Shown: piece after piece, positions 14,854 through 21,516 of the stretch
Layout: every line of letters starts with the position of its first letter
Numbering within the stretch: the stretch's first letter is position 1
Source: an uncultured Clostridia bacterium
GTDB taxonomy: Bacteria > Bacillota > Clostridia > UMGS1810
Direction of reading: 5' to 3'
DNA length: 30,118 nt
Assembly (NCBI GenBank): GCA_937959315.1
Contig: CALGRC010000134.1
Span: forward strand, 1-30,118
Program-made: the position numbers and the translations under genes
Notes under the pieces: model-generated
The model's database searches: none
The model's input: only the letters and a program-made list of their open reading frames with translations
What the model was told of the DNA's origin: nothing

Positions 14854-15303
14854 ATGAACAAAGTCATCCTGATGGGAAGGCTGACCCGTGACCCGGAGCT
14901 GCGCACCACGCCAAATGGGGTGAGCGTTTGCAGCTTTACCATTGCGGTCAACCGCCGGTTTAAAAACGCCGAGGGCAGCTATGACGCAGACTTCATCAAC
15001 TGCGTGGCCTGGCGGCAGACAGGCGAATTCGTATCGCGGTATTTTACCAAGGGGCGGATGATTGCCGTGGTCGGCAGCTTGCAGACCAGGACGTATGAAA
15101 AAGACGGCCAGAAACGCTACACAACCGAGGTCCAGGTGGACGAGGCGCACTTTACCGAGTCCAAGGGCAGCGCAGAAGGGGCTGGGAATACCGGCGGCTT
15201 CGGCGGTGCAGGCCAAAACCGCGGCGGCGGGAACGACGATTTGTCGTTTGGCGCCGGGGACGGTTTTATGCCCATGCCGGCTGACGACGACTTGCCGTTT
15301 TAA
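14854..15303 (+). CDS. ssb: Single-stranded DNA-binding protein
   Basis: A 149-residue SSB. The OB-fold spans about 1-105 (MNKVILMGRLTRDPELRTTP, FTIAVNRRF, DFINCVAWRQTGEFVSRYF, GRMIAVVGSLQTRTYEKDGQ). A Gly/Asn-rich flexible linker follows, then the acidic tip DDDLPF, which recruits replication and repair partners. It coats single-stranded DNA as a tetramer. It begins 15 bp after rpsF with GGAGG upstream. Between ssb and rpsR there is only a short spacer with a new ribosome site. Confidence 0.97.
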   Translation: MNKVILMGRLTRDPELRTTPNGVSVCSFTIAVNRRFKNAEGSYDADFINCVAWRQTGEFVSRYFTKGRMIAVVGSLQTRTYEKDGQKRYTTEVQVDEAHFTESKGSAEGAGNTGGFGGAGQNRGGGNDDLSFGAGDGFMPMPADDDLPF

Positions 15304-15341
15304 CGAAACACGCAATTTGTTTTGATAAGGAGGGTTATCCA

Positions 15342-15578
15342 ATGGCTGAAGAAAGAGCTTACCGCAGAAAACCGCGCCGCAAGGTGTGCCAATTCTGCGT
15401 GGACAAAGTCGAAGAAATCGACTATAAGGATGTTGCAAAGCTGCGCCGGTATGTTTCCGAGCGCGCAAAAATTTTGCCGCGCCGTATCAGCGGCAACTGC
15501 GCAAAGCATCAGCGCCAGCTGACCACCGCTATCAAGCGGGCCCGTCACATTGCGCTGCTGCCCTATTCTTCTGATTGA
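15342..15578 (+). CDS. rpsR: 30S ribosomal protein S18
   Basis: A 78-residue protein of family length. It contains the typical basic N-terminus (RAYRRKPRRKVCQFCVDKV), VAKLRRYVSERAKILPRRISGNCAKHQRQLTTAIKRARHIALLPY. The N-terminal CQFC plus the later Cys and His resemble the zinc-binding (C+) form of S18. ATG at 15342 has GGAGG nine bases upstream. It is the last gene of the operon and is followed by a strong terminator. Confidence 0.97.
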   Translation: MAEERAYRRKPRRKVCQFCVDKVEEIDYKDVAKLRRYVSERAKILPRRISGNCAKHQRQLTTAIKRARHIALLPYSSD

Positions 15579-15584
15579 TGGCAA

Positions 15585-15615
15585 AACACCCCGCAAAAAA
15601 GCGGGGTGTTTTTTT
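15585..15615 (+). terminator. Intrinsic terminator of rpsF-ssb-rpsR
   Basis: A 10-bp stem (15585-15594 with 15601-15610, AACACCCCGC/GCGGGGTGTT), a six-A loop and a seven-T tail. Confidence 0.95.
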
Positions 15616-15626
15616 GTCAATTTTTC

Positions 15627-15655
15627 TTGACAGCGCGCCGTCAAAGGGATATACT
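15627..15655 (+). promoter_or_regulatory. Sigma-A promoter of folT-hydF
   Basis: TTGACA (15627-15632), a 17-bp spacer and TATACT (15650-15655). The predicted start near 15662 is just before the riboswitch. Confidence 0.85.
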
Positions 15656-15670
15656 GGATTTTGGAAATAT

Positions 15671-15766
15671 ACAGAGCAGGCATGACGCGTCAAGTGCCGG
15701 GGAATGGGAGTAGAGTCCCCGGACGAAAAACCGCTTTGGTTTGCGGTGTCATGTTCCATCCGCTGT
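15671..15766 (+). ncRNA. Tetrahydrofolate (THF) riboswitch aptamer
   Basis: The 96-nt stretch has the THF-I aptamer layout. P1 is ACAG (15671-15674) with CTGT (15763-15766). The internal loop has AGCA on one side and CCATCCG on the other, close to the AGUA and GCAUCCG of known examples. P2 is GGCATGAC with GTCATGTT, including GU pairs. The conserved core follows: CGCGTCAAGTG, GGGGAATGGGA and GACGAAAAACCGC, ending GCGG. It sits directly upstream of a folate-transporter-like gene, the usual target of this class. Recognised by eye, without a covariance search. Confidence 0.88.
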
Positions 15767-15829
15767 TACAGCTGTGTGATACCCATTTGTAACAGCCCCT
15801 GCCTGCAAATTCAGAGAGGGGATTTTTTT
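15763..15829 (+). promoter_or_regulatory. Expression platform of the THF riboswitch
   Basis: CTGTTACA (15763-15770) pairs with TGTAACAG (15788-15795) and competes with aptamer P1. The next hairpin pairs CCCCT (15796-15800) with AGGGG (15817-15821), with an inner CTG/CAG. It buries the folT ribosome site and is followed by seven T and the ATG. GCAGGCA in the aptamer 5' side (15676-15682) is fully complementary to TGCCTGC (15800-15806), giving an alternative fold that opens the ribosome site when THF is not bound. Confidence 0.6.
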
Positions 15830-16603
15830 ATGCAAAAACATGGTTCTACCAAAAAACTGGTGCAGACTGCACTGCTGGTCGCCATTGCGGTGGCGCTGCG
15901 CAACTTTTCCTACATGGTGCCCTTTGGCGGGCAAAGCGGCATGCGCATTGGTGTGTCCGGCTTTTTTTCCAAGCTGCCCGCGCTGCTGTTCGGCCCGGTA
16001 TACGGCGGGTTGTCCAGCGCCCTGACTGACCTGATGGGGTTTTTGCTCAAGCCCGAAGGCGGTTACCTGCCGCTGCTCACCCTAACAGCGTTGCTGGGCG
16101 GCATACTGACCGGCCTTTTGTGGCGGTGGGTCAAGCCGGCCAGCTACCGGCGGCTGCGCATGGGCTTTTTGGCGCTGTTCGGCGCAGCGGCGCTGTTGGG
16201 CGTTGGCAACCACATCGCCCTGGCCATGCAAACGGGCGGATGGTATCAATTTTTGCAGTCGTTTGGAAAGAAAGCGTATCTGGTTGCCTTTGCGCCTTAT
16301 GCGGCAGCTGCGCTGGGTTTTGCGGCGCTGGGGCTGGACGCCCTTGCCAGCCGGTTTTCCAAACACGACCTAACCGGCACCTTTTTAAAACTGCTGGTAG
16401 TATTTGGGATAGCAGATATTGCTGTCACCACCGTTAACACAGCGATTCTGATGATATTCACCCCGTCCATCGGCGCGCTGGGCTTTACAGCGTTTTACCT
16501 GCCGCGGCTGGCGCAGGAAGTTATCATGGTGGTATTGTCCGCCTATGTCAGTTCCCTGCTGCTGGAGCTCTACAACCGCGCCGTCCGGCCGCATATTGGA
16601 TAA
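15830..16603 (+). CDS. folT: Folate ECF transporter S component
   Basis: A 257-residue hydrophobic protein with about six or more membrane segments. It carries FolT-like features: LVQTALLVAIAVALRNFSYMVPFGG, MRIGVSGFFSKLPALLFGPVYGGLSSALTDLMGFLLKPEGGYLPLLTLTALLGGIL. It would bind folates and work with the shared EcfA/EcfA'/EcfT energising module, which is not in this window. It is longer than typical FolT (under 200 residues), the extra length being in the middle and C-terminal helices. ATG at 15830 has GAGGGG eight bases upstream. The THF riboswitch before it strongly supports folate as substrate. hydF follows after 14 bp with no terminator. Confidence 0.88.
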   Translation: MQKHGSTKKLVQTALLVAIAVALRNFSYMVPFGGQSGMRIGVSGFFSKLPALLFGPVYGGLSSALTDLMGFLLKPEGGYLPLLTLTALLGGILTGLLWRWVKPASYRRLRMGFLALFGAAALLGVGNHIALAMQTGGWYQFLQSFGKKAYLVAFAPYAAAALGFAALGLDALASRFSKHDLTGTFLKLLVVFGIADIAVTTVNTAILMIFTPSIGALGFTAFYLPRLAQEVIMVVLSAYVSSLLLELYNRAVRPHIG

Positions 16604-16617
16604 AAAGGAGGCTATTT

Positions 16618-17844
16618 ATGGCAAATTTACAGCAAACACCCCAGGCGGAACGGCTGCATATCGCTTTTTTCGGCCGGCGCAACAGCGGGAAATCATCGCT
16701 GGTAAACGCACTCGCCGGGCAGCAGGTGTCCATCGTATCCGACGTACCGGGCACCACCACCGACCCTGTATATAAATCCATAGAACTTCAGGGGATTGGC
16801 CCTTGTACGCTGGTGGACACCGCCGGCTTTGACGATGTGGATACGCTGGGGCACATGCGGGTAGAAAAGACGCTGCAGGCCGCCAGACGAGCAGACCTGT
16901 GCGTACTGGTGGTTTCGGCCCAGACCGACACGCCAGACTTAGAAACGACATTTTTACAAAAAATAGAAAATAAGCCAGCCATTTGTTTGTTGAATAAAGT
17001 CGAATTTTGCTTGGACTTGCAGGCTTGCCTGTCAAAAACCGAAAAAACCCTCCAGCTCCCCACCCTGGCCGTGAGCGCCAAAACCGGGCAGGGGATGGAT
17101 CAATTGCTGCCCTTTATCCGCACCCACGCGCCGCAGCAGGAGGAACGGTCCATTGTCGGCAACCTGGCCGGCCCAGGCGACACCGTCGTGCTGGTAATGC
17201 CGCAGGACGCTTCCGCCCCCAAGGGGCGGCTGATTTTGCCGCAGGTGCAGACGCTGCGGGAGCTGCTGGACAAAGGGGTTATCGCCGCCTGTGTGACAGC
17301 CGAACAGTTCCCGGCCGCGCTGGCCGCCATGAACCAGCCGCCCAAGGCGGTCATTACCGATTCCCAGGTGTTTGGGTATGTTGCAGAGCACACGCCAAAG
17401 GAAAGCATCCTCACCTCCTTTTCCATTTTAATGGCAAACTATAAAGGCGATATCGAGCTGTTTACCGCCGGCGCAAAGGCCATTGCAAACTTAAAAGCCG
17501 GCGATACCGTGCTGATTGCAGAGGCATGCTCCCATACCACCACCGACGCCGACATTGCGCGGGTGAAAATCCCCGGCCTGCTGCACAAAAAAATCAGCGC
17601 CGGCATCCAAACAGTGGTGGTATCGGGCGCCGATTTCCCCGACGACCTCTCGCCGTATGCGCTGGTCATCCACTGCGGCGGGTGCATGTTCAACCGGGCG
17701 CACGTGATGAGCCGGGTGCAGGCCTGCCAGGCGCAGGGGGTGCCAGTGACCAACTATGGCGTGGCCATTGCCTATTTAACCGGTATTTTAGACAAAATTG
17801 CACTGCATAACCAACCACCAATTGTACAGCAAGAAAACATGTGA
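16618..17844 (+). CDS. hydF: [FeFe]-hydrogenase H-cluster maturation GTPase HydF
   Basis: A 408-residue scaffold and carrier protein that assembles the 2Fe subcluster made by HydE and HydG and delivers it to apo-hydrogenase. The N-terminal GTPase domain has the P-loop GRRNSGKSS (19-27), VPGTTTDPV, DTAGFDD and NKVE. A dimerisation domain follows. The C-terminal cluster domain has C304 and H306 (EACSHTTTD) and H352-C353-G-G-C356 (HCGGCMFNR), the known [4Fe-4S] ligand set. Length is normal. ATG at 16618 has AAGGAGG seven bases upstream. It sits directly behind folT, about 10 kb from hydE-hydG. Confidence 0.97.
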   Translation: MANLQQTPQAERLHIAFFGRRNSGKSSLVNALAGQQVSIVSDVPGTTTDPVYKSIELQGIGPCTLVDTAGFDDVDTLGHMRVEKTLQAARRADLCVLVVSAQTDTPDLETTFLQKIENKPAICLLNKVEFCLDLQACLSKTEKTLQLPTLAVSAKTGQGMDQLLPFIRTHAPQQEERSIVGNLAGPGDTVVLVMPQDASAPKGRLILPQVQTLRELLDKGVIAACVTAEQFPAALAAMNQPPKAVITDSQVFGYVAEHTPKESILTSFSILMANYKGDIELFTAGAKAIANLKAGDTVLIAEACSHTTTDADIARVKIPGLLHKKISAGIQTVVVSGADFPDDLSPYALVIHCGGCMFNRAHVMSRVQACQAQGVPVTNYGVAIAYLTGILDKIALHNQPPIVQQENM

Positions 17845-17850
17845 TATAAT
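17822..17850 (+). promoter_or_regulatory. Sigma-A promoter of the third stalk-domain gene
   Basis: TTGTAC (17822-17827), 17 bp and TATAAT (17845-17850) with an upstream TG (extended -10). It overlaps the last codons of hydF. Confidence 0.75.
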
Positions 17851-17870
17851 AGACAAAAAAGAGGAGCGTG

Positions 17871-18584
17871 ATGATTTTGAACCGTAAAAAAACTGCTGTT
17901 TTAACGCTGGCGCTGACCAGCGCATTCGCCGTAGGGGTATGCGCCTCCGGCGTGGTGGAGGACATCACCGCACAGCTACGGCCCGACCTTACCATCAAGA
18001 TGGCCGGGCAGCCGCAAAGTTTTTCCGACGTCAACGGCAATGTGGTTTACCCCATCATGTATAACGGCACCACCTACCTGCCAGTGCGCGGCATTGGGCA
18101 GCTCTTTGGCCAGGCCATCGACTGGGACGGTGAAACCCAAACGGTAACCGTAGGTGAAAAGGACGCATTTGCCAGCCTGATTACCCTGCCGGGCGAAACA
18201 GACGGCTGGGCAGGCAAAAAAATCATGGACGAAACAACACTGACCTTCCCGTATGGGGATTTAGGGGAGCCCAAAACCTTCCAATCGGGCATCCAGCTAA
18301 ACGAAATCAACAGTGCGGCCAAAGATTATTCCGTCAAGCTGGAAAAGGAATATGCCACCATGAATGTGACGCTGCACAACCCGGCTGCCAGCCAATACGC
18401 CGCAACGCTGCGCGTCATCAACCAGGATACCGGCGTGGTGGTATTTGAAGGCACACTGGAGCCGGGACAGTACAAGGAGGGCACGGACATCAAGCTGGGC
18501 GCGGCAAAGACGCTGCAATTCCAGGCAGAGGGCTCAGCCGGCGGCAATGACACCGTTTATTTCCTCAATCCCGAGGTACGGTAA
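17871..18584 (+). CDS. Exported stalk-domain protein
   Basis: A 237-residue exported protein. A signal peptide covers about 1-25 (NRKKTAVLTLALTSAFAVGV). The stalk domain (about 27-95) contains LRPDLTIKMAG, DVNGNVVYPIMYNGTTYLPVRGIG and DWDGETQTVTV, very similar to the gene at 9740. The C-terminal half (about 110-237) appears to be a beta-rich domain (EKEYATMNVTLHN, AATLRVINQDTGVVVFEGTLEPGQY); I do not recognise it. GTG at 17868, ATG at 17871 and TTG at 17877 are all in frame after GAGGAG (17861-17866); ATG is chosen. It has its own promoter within the end of hydF and a terminator behind it, so it need not be regulated with hydF. Confidence 0.85.
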   Translation: MILNRKKTAVLTLALTSAFAVGVCASGVVEDITAQLRPDLTIKMAGQPQSFSDVNGNVVYPIMYNGTTYLPVRGIGQLFGQAIDWDGETQTVTVGEKDAFASLITLPGETDGWAGKKIMDETTLTFPYGDLGEPKTFQSGIQLNEINSAAKDYSVKLEKEYATMNVTLHNPAASQYAATLRVINQDTGVVVFEGTLEPGQYKEGTDIKLGAAKTLQFQAEGSAGGNDTVYFLNPEVR

Positions 18585-18600
18585 ACAGAAATGCTGCAAA

Positions 18601-18626
18601 AGCACGGCACATAGCCGTGCTTTTTT
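18601..18626 (+). terminator. Intrinsic terminator
   Basis: An 8-bp stem, AGCACGGC (18601-18608) with GCCGTGCT (18614-18621), a five-base loop and a six-T tail, following the stalk-domain gene. Confidence 0.93.
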
Positions 18627-18627
18627 G

Positions 18628-18656
18628 TTGCGCCCATCTGCATTTTGTGGTATACT
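18628..18656 (+). promoter_or_regulatory. Extended -10 promoter of the ABC-F gene
   Basis: TTGCGC (18628-18633), 17 bp and TATACT (18651-18656), with TGG before the -10 box. About 30 bp upstream of the ribosome site. Confidence 0.65.
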
Positions 18657-18690
18657 AACCAAAGATTTTTTCAAAAAAGGAGTACAAAAC

Positions 18691-20289
18691 ATGATTACCA
18701 TTACCGACCTCAGCCTTACTTTCAGCGGGGACGCGCTGTTTAAACATGTCAATTTGAAATTTACCCCCGGCAACTGCTATGGCGTCATCGGCGCCAACGG
18801 CGCAGGGAAATCCACCTTCCTGCGCATTTTGTCGGGCGAGCTGGAGCCGTCTGCCGGCGAAGTGGCGGTCACACCGGGCGAGCGCATGTCGGTCTTAAAG
18901 CAAGACCACTTTGCCTATGACGAATTTTCGGTGATGGACACCATTTTGCAGGGCAATCTGCACCTGTACCAGATTGGCAAGGAAAAAGACGCCATTTATG
19001 CCAAGGAGGACTTTACCGACGAAGACGGCGTGCGCGCATCCGAACTGGAAGCGGAATTTGCAGAGCTGGGCGGCTGGGAGGCCGAATCGGACGCATCCCG
19101 CCTGGTGCAGGGGCTGGGGCTGGACGCGGGTATTTTGGAGCGGCAGATGCGCCAGCTCAGCGCAGCCGAAAAAGTGAAAATTTTGCTGGCGCAGGCGCTG
19201 TTTGGGCAGCCGGACATCATTTTGCTGGACGAGCCCACCAACCATTTGGATTTGGACGCGGTCGCCTGGCTGGAAGATTTTTTGATGGAATACCCCGGTA
19301 CCGTGATTGTGGTGTCGCACGACCGGTACTTTTTGAACAACGTCTGTACGCATATCGTGGATATTGACTACAACAAGATTAAGCTGTATGTGGGCAATTA
19401 TGAATTTTGGTATGAATCCAGCCAGCTCATGCAGCGGATGGCCAAGCAGCAAAACAAAAAAGCGGAGGAAAAGGCAAAGGAACTGCAAACCTTCATCCAG
19501 CGCTTTTCGGCCAACAAATCCAAGGCACGGCAGGCCACCAGCCGGAGAAAGCTTTTGGAAAAACTGGAATTTGACCAGCTGCCCGCTTCCAGCCGGCGGT
19601 ACCCGTTTGTGGGGTTTGATATGGACCGCGAGGCCGGCAAGGATATTTTGTTTGTTACCGATGTGGGCAAAACGGTGGACGGCGTCAAGGTGCTGGATGG
19701 GGTGACATTTACGGTATCCAAAGGGGATAAAATTGCTTTTATCAGCGAAAACGAAGTGGCCGTCACCACGCTCATGCAGCTTTTGGCCGGCGAACTGGAA
19801 CCGGACGAGGGCACGGTTAAATGGGGGGTCAGCACGTCGCGTTCCTATTTTCCAAAGGATAACTCGTCCTACTTTGACGGTTCAGAACTGTCCATCCTCG
19901 ACTGGCTGCGGCAGTACTCGTCCGACCCGCACGAATCGTACCTGCGCGGCTTTTTGGGGCGCATGCTCTTTTCCGGCGACGATGTGTACAAGCCGGTGCA
20001 GGTGCTCTCGGGCGGCGAAAGGGTGCGGTGCATGCTGTCGCGCATGATGCTCTCCGGCTCCAACGTGCTGCTGCTGGACCAGCCCACCAACCACTTGGAT
20101 CTGGAATCCATCACCGCCGTCAACAACGGCCTTGCAGACTTTAAAGGCAATGTGCTGTTTGCATCGCACGACCATGAATTTGTACAGACGGCCGCCAACC
20201 GGATTATCCAAATTCTGCCGTCCGGCATTGTGGACCGGCAGGGGACCTACGACGACTTTATCCAGTGGCGGAAAACGGCAAACGCTTGA
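18691..20289 (+). CDS. ABC-F family ATP-binding protein (YkpA/YbiT type)
   Basis: A 532-residue cytoplasmic protein with two ATPase domains and no membrane part; ABC-F proteins act on ribosomes. NBD1 has Walker A GANGAGKST (34-42), a signature variant LSAAEK and Walker B LLDEPTNHLD with catalytic E181. The linker between the domains is helical and basic (QQNKKAEEKAKELQ, ANKSKARQATSRRKLLEKL), the part that contacts P-site tRNA in this family. NBD2 has a degenerate Walker A (SENEVAVTT, 352-360, no Lys), an intact LSGGER, and Q464 in place of the catalytic Glu (LLDQPTNHLD). I recall similar NBD2 changes in YkpA-like proteins, so this may be a subfamily trait. Start: ATG 18691 with AAGGAG upstream; earlier in-frame codons belong to the previous gene. 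Confidence 0.93.
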   Translation: MITITDLSLTFSGDALFKHVNLKFTPGNCYGVIGANGAGKSTFLRILSGELEPSAGEVAVTPGERMSVLKQDHFAYDEFSVMDTILQGNLHLYQIGKEKDAIYAKEDFTDEDGVRASELEAEFAELGGWEAESDASRLVQGLGLDAGILERQMRQLSAAEKVKILLAQALFGQPDIILLDEPTNHLDLDAVAWLEDFLMEYPGTVIVVSHDRYFLNNVCTHIVDIDYNKIKLYVGNYEFWYESSQLMQRMAKQQNKKAEEKAKELQTFIQRFSANKSKARQATSRRKLLEKLEFDQLPASSRRYPFVGFDMDREAGKDILFVTDVGKTVDGVKVLDGVTFTVSKGDKIAFISENEVAVTTLMQLLAGELEPDEGTVKWGVSTSRSYFPKDNSSYFDGSELSILDWLRQYSSDPHESYLRGFLGRMLFSGDDVYKPVQVLSGGERVRCMLSRMMLSGSNVLLLDQPTNHLDLESITAVNNGLADFKGNVLFASHDHEFVQTAANRIIQILPSGIVDRQGTYDDFIQWRKTANA

Positions 20290-20341
20290 ATAAAACCCTC
20301 CAAAACGGCAAATGCTAAGCCAAAAAGGAGGTTGTTTCCAG

Positions 20342-20506
20342 ATGAACGACAAAAAAGACAGGCACGCGCGCGACCAGCATGCGCGCAGCAACATGACAAC
20401 CCCGCTGCGGGGGCAGGACGACGTACTGCCCGAAAACGGCGTGGCCATGCCGTCAGAGGACGAGGTAATGCGTGCCAAGGAATGGGTGGATGAGCACGAG
20501 GTGTGA
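20342..20506 (+). CDS. Small spore-surface-like protein (DUF3787 / CDIF630_02480 family type)
   Basis: A 54-residue hydrophilic protein, rich in charged residues at both ends. The C-terminal motif PSEDEVMRAKEWVDEHEV matches, from memory, the short clostridial DUF3787 family, later named as spore surface proteins. The N-terminus (NDKKDRHARDQHARSNMTTP) is basic and probably disordered. AAGGAGG lies about ten bases before ATG at 20342. It sits 52 bp after the ABC-F gene and 34 bp before the AEC transporter; no terminator is seen in either gap, so co-transcription is likely. The family assignment rests on the C-terminal motif and length only. Confidence 0.7.
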   Translation: MNDKKDRHARDQHARSNMTTPLRGQDDVLPENGVAMPSEDEVMRAKEWVDEHEV

Positions 20507-20540
20507 GCCGCCCACAACACCATAGAAGGGCGGAAAAGGG

Positions 20541-21470
20541 ATGGACAGTATGGCAATTTTCCAGCAGGTGCTCATTTTGTTCCTGCTGATTGTCGTCGGA
20601 TATGCGGCGTCAAAATTTCATCTGGTGGGCGGGTCGTTTCCCAAACACCTATCGGCTTTTTTGTTCCATATCACCCTGCCCTGCTCCATTGTTTCGGCCA
20701 TGCGGTTTTCCTTTGCGCCGTCCATGCTGCTGCAAAGCGGTATGCTCATTGCCGCCGGCGCGGCGGTCACCGCCGCATCCTACGGCGCCGGCCTGCTGGC
20801 AGCCAAGCTGCTGCGCATCCGCGGGAGTTTCCGCAATGTCGCGGTTTTTGCGGTCACCTTTTCCAATTTCAGCTTTATGGGCTATCCGGTGGCACAGGCG
20901 TTTTTTGGCGACGAGGGGCTGTTTTTAGCGGCGGTGTATTCGGTGCCGGTGTATGTATTTATGCAGTCGCTGGGCATGGCGCTCATTGAAAGCGAAGGGG
21001 AAAAGCGGGGCTTCCGCCCGAGCTATCTTTTCAATCCCCCCATGGCGGGCGTGCTGGTTGGCTTTTTCCTGTTTTTGGTACAATGGCGGCTGCCCTACCC
21101 GATAGAACAGGCCATCGACCTGCTGGGAAGCGTTACCACACCCATGGCCATGGTGCTGGTGGGGCTGGTGCTGACCGGCGAACCGCTCCGGTATGCCTTT
21201 TCCAATTGGAAATACTATGCCATTGCGGCCATCCGGCTGGTACTGCTGCCGCTGCTGGTTTTTGCAGCCCTGCGCCTGCTTGGCTTTTCCGGCACCGCCG
21301 CCATGCTGCCGGCGGTCATTACCATGATGCCGGTGGCGGCCAACATTGTCGTGGTATCTGCCGCCTACGGCAAGGACGTCGCCTCGTCCGCCCGCATTGT
21401 GCTGCTCACCACCCTGCTGTCGGTGGCCACCATCCCGGCAATGGGATATATCATGAGCCTGATGCCATAA
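20541..21470 (+). CDS. AEC (auxin efflux carrier) family transporter
   Basis: A 309-residue membrane protein with about ten transmembrane helices in two halves (VLILFLLIVVGYAASKF, SAFLFHITLPCSIVSAM, FAVTFSNFSFMGYPVAQAFFGDEGLFLAAVYSVPVYVF; then VTTPMAMVLVGLVLTGEPL and PAVITMMPVAANIVVVSAAYG). The Asn/Gly-containing mid-helix motifs and the C-terminal AANIVV segment are typical of AEC transporters, which move organic acids or related anions. The substrate is unknown. ATG at 20541 directly abuts AAAAGGG; ATG at 20550 (MAIFQQ) has better spacing and may be the true start. Confidence 0.88.
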   Translation: MDSMAIFQQVLILFLLIVVGYAASKFHLVGGSFPKHLSAFLFHITLPCSIVSAMRFSFAPSMLLQSGMLIAAGAAVTAASYGAGLLAAKLLRIRGSFRNVAVFAVTFSNFSFMGYPVAQAFFGDEGLFLAAVYSVPVYVFMQSLGMALIESEGEKRGFRPSYLFNPPMAGVLVGFFLFLVQWRLPYPIEQAIDLLGSVTTPMAMVLVGLVLTGEPLRYAFSNWKYYAIAAIRLVLLPLLVFAALRLLGFSGTAAMLPAVITMMPVAANIVVVSAAYGKDVASSARIVLLTTLLSVATIPAMGYIMSLMP

Positions 21471-21502
21471 CCCCATCCCCGGCAAAAACCGGGGATGGGG
21501 TT
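21469..21502 (+). terminator. Terminator hairpin after the AEC transporter
   Basis: A 14-bp perfect stem (21469-21482 with 21489-21502) that begins inside the stop codon, with a six-base loop. The T-run behind it is weak. Confidence 0.75.
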
Positions 21503-21516
21503 CAATCTGTATGATA

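Noticed and set aside
14224..15468. Long open frame of 414 codons on the minus strand across rpsF, ssb and rpsR
   Set aside because: It is antisense to three conserved genes with matching ribosome sites; its translation has no recognisable domain and arises from the codon bias of the plus-strand genes.
18445..18690. N-terminal extension of the ABC-F frame
   Set aside because: It overlaps the preceding stalk-domain gene and contains that gene's terminator and the ABC-F promoter; ATG 18691 has the ribosome site and the family N-terminus.
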